Shown here: positions 42,117 to 50,305 of the stretch, piece by piece
Layout: each line of letters starts with the position of its first letter
Position numbering within the stretch: the first letter of the stretch is position 1
Origin: JBDREC01 sp043820105 [NCBI: Pseudomonadota bacterium]
Lineage (GTDB): Bacteria > Bdellovibrionota_F > JAHFAK01
Direction of reading: 5' to 3'
Assembly: GCA_043820105.1 (NCBI GenBank)
Contig: JBDREC010000041.1
Span: 6,258-70,257, forward strand
DNA: 64,000 bases
Translations under genes and position numbers: made by a program
The notes under the pieces: model-generated
Database searches by the model: none
What the model saw: only the letters and a program-made list of their open reading frames with translations
Told to the model about the DNA's origin: nothing

Positions 42117-44387
42117 TTACAAGCCATCAACCTTAGCTATATTATCAGTACAATATTGATCCCACCTGGCTTTTGTATTTGTTGAAGATTTATTTTCATC
42201 GCGGTCAGTATCTTTAATATTTTCAGAAACCATTCTTTGTAAATATACAAATTGCTCTTTAATATGTTCTATGGATCCACATCTAAATACAACAGCTCTA
42301 TTCTTGGCTCTTATAATTCTAAGCTTACGACCCTTGGCATCTTTTTCAGCATCATCAATTAAATTAAATTCACCATATGTAATTGATAAAATCTTTTCTT
42401 TATTAAGCTTACTTGTTTGGTTTTCAATTTCAGCAATTAAAATATCATAAAAATGGCTGGCTCTTTTATTTCCAAGGTCAAGATTATACAAGAATGAGCT
42501 TGTCATTGAAGTATGACCTTCTATAAAAAGATACATTTCATTGTCCTGACAGGTTTTTGCAAACTCATAACCAAATGTTTGAATCTGATTTACAGAATCT
42601 TCTTTTGTTTCTTTTGGCAAATTTCCATCTTCAAGCAATTTCCATTCACCTGGTTTAAAAGTATCAACTAGCAATATATAGTCTCTTGCGTAAATTCCCA
42701 GGTCCACAGCGTCATCTGAGCTTTGATCAATTGAATTACATTTCACAACAATGTTATCTTTATCAGTCATAGAGACAAGTAGTTCAGTAATTTGCGCCTC
42801 TCCCTCTGGAAAGTACAATCTTCCAACATAGCCAACATATTCTTCATTCTTCGCAATATCCTGATGTTCAACAGCAGGAACAATAATTCCTTTTTCTGCA
42901 AAATATTCCTTATATTCACCAAACCATATTGAAAAACTTTGTTTGTCTTCAATGTTTATTGAATATAGTTTATCCATAATTACCTTGAGCTCTGCAGAAT
43001 CAAAGTATGACCTAATATTAGCTGGACAAAGATTAGAAACCAGCATTTTTTTCAAAGCTTCTTCTGCTTTCTTGGCTCGCTGCTCCTCATCTTTTGCTTT
43101 TTGCTCAGCATCATCTGCTCTTTGTCCTTCATCATCGGCTCTTTTTCTTTGTTCCTGGGCCTGCCTTTCTGCCTCTTCTACTCTTTTCTTTTCTTCCTCA
43201 TATAGTCTATTTAATTCTTCATATTTCTTTTGTAATCTTTCTAACTCTTTTTGTGTTTCATCTAGCTTTTCAGTCAAAGCTTTCTTCTGGTCTTCACTAA
43301 CCCTTTTTAATTCTTCAAGTTGAGATCTAAGCTCCTCTTTCTCAGCTTCAAGTTGTCTGTTGACTTCCTCTAATGCCAGTTTTGCTTCTTCCAGGTTTTT
43401 ATTTGCTTCTTCTAAGTCTCTGGCTGTCTCTTCTGCTTTTTCTTTTTCCTTTATCGCTTCTTCAAGTTCTCTTTTTGCTACAGCCAACTCTTCTTCTGCT
43501 TTTTTTACTTTTTCTTCTAAAACTTTCTTTTCCTCTTCACTTGCTCGCTTATATTGCTCAAAAGCTTCTTCAACTCTTGATTTTTCTTCTTCTAATCTCT
43601 GATTTGCCTCTTCAAGTTTTTCATTTTTATTTTCTAAATCAGCTTTTGCTTTTTGTAGTTCTTCTGCTCTTTTTCTTGCATCTTCTTCTTTTTTCTTTGC
43701 TTCTTCAAGCTGGTCTTCGGTTTCTTCTAACTTTTTCTTTAATACAGAAGAAAGTTCTTCATATTTTGTAGCTTCTGCTTCAGCTTCTTTTAATTTTTCT
43801 TCTAATTCTTTTTTATCTTCTAAACATTCTTCTAGACCAGTTTCACATTCTGCTAATTTTTCTTTAAGCTTTTTTGCTTCCTTTCTCTTTGCACAAGCAT
43901 TTTTCCATGCTTCTTTCCAATCATCAACACAAACACAAATACCTGGGACCAGGCACCCAAAATGAACATAGTATGCGCCAGATAAATTATATCTTATAAC
44001 TTCATATTTAGGAGTTGAAGAAAGCAAAATCCAATCTTCCTGGACAGTAATATCAACATACTCGACATTGTAAGTTGAAACATACCTTGGATAGTTCGAA
44101 ACATAAACAGTACCTGGAATAATAGGTCTTGGAACTATTGGAATAATTGGTGGAACAGGTTTTATATATACATGTGGCACATAAGGTCTATATGGTCTAC
44201 TATATGCTGCTCTGTAAAAAGGACCAGGTCTAAGACTTGCTGACATAATTGCAGTATGATTTTTATAATACCTATTATTATTATGGTAATAGGGATTTGG
44301 TCCTTTACAAGAGGAAATCAAAAGAGTGCACAAAAATGCAAAGGCCCAAAAAATATTGATAAAAACAATTAATCTTGTTTTTTTCAT
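42117..44387 (-). CDS. Lipoprotein with long coiled coil and C-terminal OmpA-like domain
   Basis: 756 residues. Signal peptide with lipobox LISSC, Cys at about 27. A Pro/Tyr-rich segment (about 50-110, PYVPHVYIKPVPPIIPIVP) is followed by about 270 residues of uninterrupted Glu/Lys/Ala coiled coil (about 175-445). A globular region comes next, and an OmpA-like domain at about 600-720 (YLFIEGHTSM, YNLDLGNKRASHFYDIL, SITYGEF, KNRAVVFRC) expected to bind peptidoglycan. The layout suggests a rod linking the outer membrane to the cell wall across the periplasm; inferred. No sigma-54-like element found upstream. Confidence 0.8.
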   Translation of the reverse strand: MKKTRLIVFINIFWAFAFLCTLLISSCKGPNPYYHNNNRYYKNHTAIMSASLRPGPFYRAAYSRPYRPYVPHVYIKPVPPIIPIVPRPIIPGTVYVSNYPRYVSTYNVEYVDITVQEDWILLSSTPKYEVIRYNLSGAYYVHFGCLVPGICVCVDDWKEAWKNACAKRKEAKKLKEKLAECETGLEECLEDKKELEEKLKEAEAEATKYEELSSVLKKKLEETEDQLEEAKKKEEDARKRAEELQKAKADLENKNEKLEEANQRLEEEKSRVEEAFEQYKRASEEEKKVLEEKVKKAEEELAVAKRELEEAIKEKEKAEETARDLEEANKNLEEAKLALEEVNRQLEAEKEELRSQLEELKRVSEDQKKALTEKLDETQKELERLQKKYEELNRLYEEEKKRVEEAERQAQEQRKRADDEGQRADDAEQKAKDEEQRAKKAEEALKKMLVSNLCPANIRSYFDSAELKVIMDKLYSINIEDKQSFSIWFGEYKEYFAEKGIIVPAVEHQDIAKNEEYVGYVGRLYFPEGEAQITELLVSMTDKDNIVVKCNSIDQSSDDAVDLGIYARDYILLVDTFKPGEWKLLEDGNLPKETKEDSVNQIQTFGYEFAKTCQDNEMYLFIEGHTSMTSSFLYNLDLGNKRASHFYDILIAEIENQTSKLNKEKILSITYGEFNLIDDAEKDAKGRKLRIIRAKNRAVVFRCGSIEHIKEQFVYLQRMVSENIKDTDRDENKSSTNTKARWDQYCTDNIAKVDGL

Positions 44388-44513
44388 AAGGGGTCTCCCG
44401 ATTAGTGAACAAAAGTTCTAAATACACAATCCCCATATAAGGCTGAAGCACATACACATAAATTATTTAACGCGAACTGTCAAGGTAATTGTAGAACATA
44501 AAGGAAGTTATTA

Positions 44514-45953
44514 CTAATTTGCATTCTCTTCGGCAAGAATTCTTTCTTTTTCAATATTTGAAAGTGATTCTTCAGAAATGCCAGTTGGATATTCTCCAGA
44601 AAAGCAGGCATAGCAGCATTTTTGGTCATGGTACACTGATTTTAGGTCTTCAATAGTTTGATAAACCAGGGCATCAGCTCCAATATAATCTTCAATTTCC
44701 TTGTTGCCTTTACCAGAAGCAATTAGGTGTGTTTTTATTGACATATCAATACCATAAACACATCTGCACTTTACAGGTGGAGCAGCTGAAATGAAATAAA
44801 CTTCTTTTGCGCCAAAATCTTTAAGCATTTTTACGATATGCCTGGAGGTTGTTCCTCTGACTATTGAATCATCAGCCACTGCCACTTTCTTGCCTTTTAT
44901 TATGTCGCGAATAGGATTTAATTTTTGTCTAACAGCTAATTCTCTTTCCTTTTGGGAAGGTAGGATAAAGCTTCTGCCAATAAAATTATTTTTTGAAAAT
45001 CCCCTTCTATAAGGAACTTTTAAAACTTCAGCAAGTCCAGAGGCAAAGAAATAAGCAGAATTTGGCACATCAATAATAATATCTGGATTAAGACCTCTTG
45101 TTTTAATTCTTTCAGCCAATATTTTACCCATTTTCACGCGCTCAGTTGCAACAAGCTTTTTATTAATTATTGAATCTTCTTTGGCAAAATAAATATATTC
45201 AAAAACACAGAAACTATCTCCTTGTCTATGGCATATCTTTGAATGTATTTTCTTCTCATTATCTATAAAAACAGCTTCCCCTGGTTCTAAATCTCTAACA
45301 AGTTTATAACCCAAAAAATCAAAACAAGTAGATTCTGAACAAAAGGCATATGCTGGCCCTTTATCAGTTTCCTTCATACCCATTACAATCGGCCTAATCC
45401 CATAAGGATCTGCAAAAGCCAAAATTCCCTTATTCGCTACAATTGTGACTGTTGAGTAAGCTCCCTCAATCATTTTTTGAGTATCTGCAACAGCGTCAAA
45501 AATATCATCAATTTCAAGATTTTTTAAATCCTTTTTTTCAAGCTGGGCAGCCAGGGTATATAAAATTAAAGCCACATCATTTGATGTATCTAAAAGGCGA
45601 TGATAATCTTCAAGCAGTTTTTTTCTAATGCTTTGGAAATTGGTAACATTGCCATTATGAACCATGGCAAGGCCATAGGGATAGTTGAGAAAAAACGGTT
45701 GAACGTCAAGCTCTTCTCCTGCACCAACAGTTGAATAACGAACATGGCCTAAACCAATATTTCCACTTAAACGTTTAAGATTTTTTTCTTTAAAAACTGA
45801 GCTAACATAGCCAAGGCCTTTTTTTAGACGAAAAGTTTCGTCAAAAGTAACCATACCAGCTGCGTCTTGACCTCTGTGCTGTATAGAAGTCAAACCCATA
45901 AGAAGTTCTTCAGAAACATCATCATTACCATAGATGCCAAGAATTCCGCACAT
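44514..45953 (-). CDS. purF: Amidophosphoribosyltransferase
   Basis: First committed step of purine synthesis (PRPP plus glutamine). 479 residues starting MCGILGIYG, so the nucleophile Cys is at position 2 without a propeptide. Glutaminase domain followed by the phosphoribosyltransferase domain with VAVADDSIVRGTTSR (PRPP loop). Cysteines in CRCVYGIDM and CCYACFSGEYP match the 4Fe-4S ligands of the Bacillus-type enzyme. A hairpin covering the ribosome binding site ends one base before the ATG. Last gene of the purine operon. Confidence 0.96.
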   Translation of the reverse strand: MCGILGIYGNDDVSEELLMGLTSIQHRGQDAAGMVTFDETFRLKKGLGYVSSVFKEKNLKRLSGNIGLGHVRYSTVGAGEELDVQPFFLNYPYGLAMVHNGNVTNFQSIRKKLLEDYHRLLDTSNDVALILYTLAAQLEKKDLKNLEIDDIFDAVADTQKMIEGAYSTVTIVANKGILAFADPYGIRPIVMGMKETDKGPAYAFCSESTCFDFLGYKLVRDLEPGEAVFIDNEKKIHSKICHRQGDSFCVFEYIYFAKEDSIINKKLVATERVKMGKILAERIKTRGLNPDIIIDVPNSAYFFASGLAEVLKVPYRRGFSKNNFIGRSFILPSQKERELAVRQKLNPIRDIIKGKKVAVADDSIVRGTTSRHIVKMLKDFGAKEVYFISAAPPVKCRCVYGIDMSIKTHLIASGKGNKEIEDYIGADALVYQTIEDLKSVYHDQKCCYACFSGEYPTGISEESLSNIEKERILAEENAN

Positions 45954-45972
45954 AAAAAGGCTCCGCCTTTTT
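45954..45972 (-). promoter_or_regulatory. Hairpin sequestering the purF ribosome binding site
   Basis: In transcript sense AAAAAGGC, loop GGA, GCCTTTTT, directly followed by the ATG. The only Shine-Dalgarno-like bases (GGCGGAG) are in the 3' half of the first arm, the loop and the first base of the second arm. The stem with its T5 end also resembles a small terminator. It may control purF translation or attenuate the operon before its last gene. Confidence 0.5.
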
Positions 45973-46050
45973 GGTATTCAGTATTTAGTATTTAGTATTT
46001 GGTTATTAAAGCACTTACCAAATGCCAAATACTATAAACCGTATACCGAA

Positions 46051-46497
46051 TTATCTTCCGTGAATTAATATTTTATTTCCATCTTCAAATAAAACTTCGA
46101 TTTTTGATCCAAGTTCTTTTATTACAAAACCTTTTCCAAAGGTTTTATGATCAATAATGTCAGCTGGCACAAATTTAGAACTAATGCTATACATTCGCAC
46201 ATCTTCCATAGTAGTGGCGGCAATTAATTGATGCCATTGTGAAATTTGTTCTGTTTTTGTAGGTTTGCTTTTTGTTTTTGCAATCTTTTTACTTTTTGTT
46301 TTTTTCTCTTCTTTTTTGGCAGCTTCTTTTATACCCTTTGCAGGACGATAATTGTGCTCTGACTTACATGTCAAACATACAACTCTCGCTACTAATCCGT
46401 CTACATGCGCTACAACTCTATGACCAAGATCCATGCGACACTTTGTACAATAACAAACAAGATCTTTGCCAACTGGTGTTTTTGTTATGTCTTTCAT
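46051..46497 (-). CDS. Zinc-ribbon protein with C-terminal Tudor/CarD-like barrel
   Basis: 148 residues. An N-terminal zinc ribbon (CYCTKC and CLTC, about 15-45), then a Lys-rich linker (about 55-85, KKEEKKTKSKK). The C-terminal small barrel FGKGFVIKELGSKIEVLFEDGNKILIHG resembles the C-terminal module of UvrD-type helicases. The make-up suggests nucleic acid or RNA polymerase contact. It lies between purN and purF in the operon. Role unknown. Confidence 0.65.
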   Translation of the reverse strand: MKDITKTPVGKDLVCYCTKCRMDLGHRVVAHVDGLVARVVCLTCKSEHNYRPAKGIKEAAKKEEKKTKSKKIAKTKSKPTKTEQISQWHQLIAATTMEDVRMYSISSKFVPADIIDHKTFGKGFVIKELGSKIEVLFEDGNKILIHGR

Positions 46498-46511
46498 TCT
46501 TTTCCTTTGTG

Positions 46512-47085
46512 TTATTTATTTTCAAACAGCTCTTTTATCACCGTACTGTAAAATTTATGTTCTACGTTTAAGCCCTTTTCTTCAACTTCAGAAAGTGTTT
46601 TACAAAAACTTAAGTCAACATCTGCTTGTTTGATGATTTTTCCTGTATCTACACCTGAGTCAACATAATGAACCGTAATTTTTGTGCGAGACATTTTTTT
46701 ATTAAAGGCCCATTCATAAGCATGTGCCCCTTGATACTCTTTAGTATCAGCTGGATGAATATTAATTATTCTTCCTTTGTAATAATTTACAAATAATGGT
46801 GACAATATTCTCATAAATCCAGCCAGGATTATATAGTCAGGATTATATTTAGCAAGAACTTCTATCATTTTTTTTTTCAAACTCTTCTCTGGATCTTTTT
46901 TTAGAGTTAACTAATTCGGTTTTTATTCCCATTTTACTGGCTAATTCTAGCCCTTTAGCTCCTTTTTTATTTGAAAGAACACAGGATATTTCACAAACAT
47001 CCTTTAAAATGCCATTTTTGGCATTTTTAGCAATAGCTATCATGTTTGAACCGCGACCAGAGATAAGTATAGCAATTTTTTTCAC
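46512..47085 (-). pseudogene. purN: Phosphoribosylglycinamide formyltransferase, split by an A10 frameshift
   Basis: Two overlapping frames together give one full PurN. The first (GTG start at 47085, AGGAAG upstream) codes for KIAILISGRGSNM and continues to EEFEKK. The second resumes at MIEVLAKYNPDYIILAGFMRIL and contains INIHPADTKEYQGAHAYEWA and HYVDSGVDTGKII, the folate-site histidine and aspartate. The break is a run of ten A (coding sense; T run 46868-46877); nine would restore the frame. It may be a real mutation, a sequencing or assembly error, or transcriptional slippage on the homopolymer. The operon is otherwise intact, so I favour a product still being made. Confidence 0.85.
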
Positions 47086-47157
47086 GAATAGCTTCCTGTT
47101 GAGAATTGAAAATAATCAATAATTAATAATTAATAATTAATAATTAATTAAAGATAC

Positions 47158-48405
47158 TTACAACTTATTAATCCTCATTCCAATATCTTTCCTATAATAA
47201 ACATCCCTAAATTCAATCTTTTTTACTTCTTCATAAACTTTTTCTATGGCTTTTTTTAAAACTTTATCATGAGCTATAATATTAAGCACTCTTCCTCCTG
47301 AGTTGACAAGATTACCATTGTCAATCTTAGTTCCTGCATGAAAAACAAGAGAATCATTATTGAGCTTATCAAGACCGCTTATCTTAAAACCTTTTTCATA
47401 TGATTTTGGATAGCCTCCTGAAGCTAAAACTACATCAACATAGTAAGCTTCATTAAACTCTATGTTTAATTTTTCAAAGTTTCCATTAAAGCAGGATAAA
47501 ATTATTTCTAAGAGATCTGTTTTTAATGCAGGCAGTATTACTTCAGCTTCAGGATCACCAAAGCGCACATTATATTCTAAGACTTTGGGCCCATCTTGGG
47601 TAAGCATTAAGCCAAAATATACTATACCTACATAATCATAGACTTCGCTTCTTAGACCTTCCATTGTTGGATTTACAATATTTTGGCAAATAAGTTCCAT
47701 CATTTCTTCATTACAAAAATCTACAGGGCAAAAAGCTCCCATTCCTCCGGTATTAGGTCCTTGGTCATTTTCTAAAAGTTGTTTGTGGTCTTGTGAGGTC
47801 TGCAAGAGTTTAATTGATTTACCATCTGTAATTCCAATAATAGACAGTTCAACACCTTCTAGCTTTTCTTCAACAAAGAATTTTGCATCTTTACCAAATG
47901 AATTTTGCATATCATTTAAGGCTAATTTTGCTTCCTCAATATTTGCACAAACATATACACCTTTTCCAGCAGCTAAGCCGTCAAATTTAATAACTACATT
48001 TCCTTGATAACCAGAGATTATATCTTCAGCGCTTTTTATGTTATTAAATAAATGGAATTTTGCAGTTGCTACACCATATTTAGACATAAACTCTTTTGCA
48101 TAAAGTTTGGAACTTTCAAGCATGGCTCCTTGCTTACTAGGCCCAAAAACAAATATTTCTTTCTCTTTAAAGTAATCATAAATACCTTCTGCTAACACTG
48201 CCTCAGGGCCTGGGATAATAAGCTTGATATCATTTTCCACACAAGCTTTTTCAATGGCTTGAAAATCACTTGGAGCAATTGCAAGGTTATTCTCAGTTCC
48301 ACCATTTCCAGGTATTACAAAGACATTTGAAACAATAGGACTTTGTTTTATTTTCCATTCTAAAACATGCTCTCTTCCACCTGAGCCGATTATAGCGACA
48401 TTCAT
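47158..48405 (-). CDS. purD: Phosphoribosylamine--glycine ligase
   Basis: 415 residues, ATP-grasp enzyme making GAR. N-terminal VAIIGSGGREHVLEWKI, LIIPGPEAVLAEGI, the ATP-grasp VVIKFDGLAAGKGVYV, GPNTGGMGAFCP and EYNVRFGDPEAEV are all present. Its start overlaps the purB stop by four bases. Confidence 0.96.
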   Translation of the reverse strand: MNVAIIGSGGREHVLEWKIKQSPIVSNVFVIPGNGGTENNLAIAPSDFQAIEKACVENDIKLIIPGPEAVLAEGIYDYFKEKEIFVFGPSKQGAMLESSKLYAKEFMSKYGVATAKFHLFNNIKSAEDIISGYQGNVVIKFDGLAAGKGVYVCANIEEAKLALNDMQNSFGKDAKFFVEEKLEGVELSIIGITDGKSIKLLQTSQDHKQLLENDQGPNTGGMGAFCPVDFCNEEMMELICQNIVNPTMEGLRSEVYDYVGIVYFGLMLTQDGPKVLEYNVRFGDPEAEVILPALKTDLLEIILSCFNGNFEKLNIEFNEAYYVDVVLASGGYPKSYEKGFKISGLDKLNNDSLVFHAGTKIDNGNLVNSGGRVLNIIAHDKVLKKAIEKVYEEVKKIEFRDVYYRKDIGMRINKL

Positions 48406-49748
48406 GATATCTCCTCTAATAGCATATCACATAACTTACTTGCTTCACCTATATATTCATGAATTTTTAGAGCGTGCAATTTCTTTTTGATTTCTTTATC
48501 AACATTTAACTCGTCTATAAATGTACTTAAATCTTCATCTGTAAGTTTTTTACCTCTAGACAAACCTTTTAACATTCCATATGGATCATCAATATTTGTT
48601 GTTCTTAATATTGATTGAATTGGTTCAGCTAGAAGCTCAAGGCTATTTTGAAGCTCTTGTTTGCAGACATCAGAATTTACATCTAATTTATTTAGCCCTT
48701 TTAAGGTTTCTTTTAAGGCTAAATATGAATGAGAAAGCGCTACCCCCATATTTCGCTGAACCGTACTATCTGAAAGATCTCTTTGCATTCTCGAGCGACA
48801 AAGTTTGTCAGATAGAAAAGAAAGCAAGGCATTAGACAACAAAAGATTTCCTTCAGCATTTTCAAAGTTAATTGGATTTACTTTATGTGGCATTGTTGAA
48901 GATCCAACCTCTTCTTCTTTTGTTTTTTCAATTAGGTACCCTCTTGAAATATATTCCCAACAATCCTGATCAAGATCAATAACAATATTATTTAGCATTC
49001 GAACAATATTAAAAAACTCGGCCCAATTATCATGACTCTCTATTTGTGTAGTATATAAATTAGGTGCAAGCTTTAATCTTAAAACAAACTTATTAGAAAA
49101 CTCTATCCAGTTATAATCAGGAAATGCAGATTTTATAGCAGAATAATTACCAGTAGCTCCATTTAATTTTCCTGCAAAATTAATTTTTTCTAATTTAAAT
49201 ACTTGTTTGTGAATTCTGGATAAAAAAACAGCAAATTCTTTGCCAATTGTTGTTGGAGAAGCTTTTTGACCATGAGTTCTGGCACAAAAAACCAGGCTTT
49301 TCCATTTGCCAACCATTTCAATTAGCATATTTTCTATTTCTTTTATCTTAGGAAGGAACTCTTTTTCTAAAAACTGTTTTAAAAGAAGTGAATAAGCAAG
49401 GTTATTAACATCTTCAGAGGTTAAACCTATATGAATAATATTATTATTTTCTAAATTTAAATAATCTTGCAGAAAAAGTTCAACTGATTTCACATCGTGA
49501 TTTGTCAGCTTTTCTTTTTGTTTAATAAGCCTATAATCTTCAATAGTAAAATCATTTATTATTCTTTTTATCTTATTTTTATTATCCGCACCAAGTATCC
49601 CAAATAATTTTGTTTCATACAAAGCAAGTATGTAGAAAGACTCAATTACAGTCCTTGCCCTCATTAAGGCAAATTCAGAAAAATAATTTCCCAGTTGTGC
49701 AATTTTGTCTTTATATCTTCCATCAAGAGGGGATATTTCGAATTCCAT
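48402..49748 (-). CDS. purB: Adenylosuccinate lyase
   Basis: 448 residues. SPLDGRYKDKIAQL at the N-terminus and the longer family form resemble the E. coli-type PurB. The fumarase-superfamily signature VGSSTMPHKVNPINFENAEGNL carries the catalytic Ser. HIGLTSEDVNNLAYSL and ARTHGQKASPTTIGKEF supply the general-acid His. It acts twice in purine synthesis (SAICAR and adenylosuccinate cleavage). Confidence 0.95.
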   Translation of the reverse strand: MEFEISPLDGRYKDKIAQLGNYFSEFALMRARTVIESFYILALYETKLFGILGADNKNKIKRIINDFTIEDYRLIKQKEKLTNHDVKSVELFLQDYLNLENNNIIHIGLTSEDVNNLAYSLLLKQFLEKEFLPKIKEIENMLIEMVGKWKSLVFCARTHGQKASPTTIGKEFAVFLSRIHKQVFKLEKINFAGKLNGATGNYSAIKSAFPDYNWIEFSNKFVLRLKLAPNLYTTQIESHDNWAEFFNIVRMLNNIVIDLDQDCWEYISRGYLIEKTKEEEVGSSTMPHKVNPINFENAEGNLLLSNALLSFLSDKLCRSRMQRDLSDSTVQRNMGVALSHSYLALKETLKGLNKLDVNSDVCKQELQNSLELLAEPIQSILRTTNIDDPYGMLKGLSRGKKLTDEDLSTFIDELNVDKEIKKKLHALKIHEYIGEASKLCDMLLEEIS

Positions 49749-49814
49749 TAATTACTCCTTGTTGATATGGTTGCTAGTTGCTGGTTGCTGGTGTGAAAAG
49801 TTATTGATGGCATT

Positions 49815-50228
49815 TTATAGGTCCTCGCTGGAAATTACTTTTATTTTATTTTTTAATAAAAGTTTCGTTGTAATTCCCTGACCAGCAATAAGGGTTAGGT
49901 TGAAATTTCCATTATAGATTTTTTTAACACCACATGAAGGCGAACGTTCTTGCATAATGGCTTTATCACATCCATACATAAGTGCAATTTTCAAAGTTTC
50001 TAGTGCTCCTTTTTCAAATTGAGAATTCACACAAATTCCATCCTGGTTCACTACTTTTCCATTTTTAATTTCACTTGGCTTTCTTGGTGTCGAAAGACCC
50101 CCAAGCTGCTCAGGGCAAACTAAAATCACCTTACCATCTTTGACAAGCCTAATTACTTTTTCACTATAATTATTCACCCCATCATATCTACAATTCACAC
50201 CAGCCAAACAGGCACTAACAATAATCAT
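49815..50228 (-). CDS. DUF523 family protein
   Basis: 137 residues. SACLAGVNCRYDG (about 4-16), CPEQLGGLSTPR (about 38-49) and MQERSPSCGVKKIYNG (about 92-107) are the DUF523 hallmarks, with three conserved cysteines that may bind metal. Function unknown in the family. It lies inside the purine operon between purC-purE and purB. Confidence 0.9.
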   Translation of the reverse strand: MIIVSACLAGVNCRYDGVNNYSEKVIRLVKDGKVILVCPEQLGGLSTPRKPSEIKNGKVVNQDGICVNSQFEKGALETLKIALMYGCDKAIMQERSPSCGVKKIYNGNFNLTLIAGQGITTKLLLKNKIKVISSEDL

Positions 50229-50253
50229 ATCTTTTCCTTAATTACCCATCACT

Positions 50254-50305
50254 TTAACTCTTAACTCTTAACTCTTAACTCTTAACTCTTAACTCTTAAC
50301 TCTTC
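50254..50305. repeat. Heptamer array AACTCTT reaching the purC-purE stop
   Basis: Seven phased units of AACTCTT, a different heptamer family from CTTACCA. In transcript sense it begins at the TGA of the fusion gene, whose last residues (RSSE) fall in repeat-like sequence. Confidence 0.88.

Noticed and set aside
43094-43771. Leu/Ser/Phe-rich open frames on the plus strand
   Set aside because: They are antisense shadows of the coiled-coil region of the OmpA-like lipoprotein gene.
45954-45972. Intrinsic terminator upstream of purF
   Set aside because: The stem touches the purF ATG and contains its binding site, so a pure terminator reading is less likely, though attenuation is possible.
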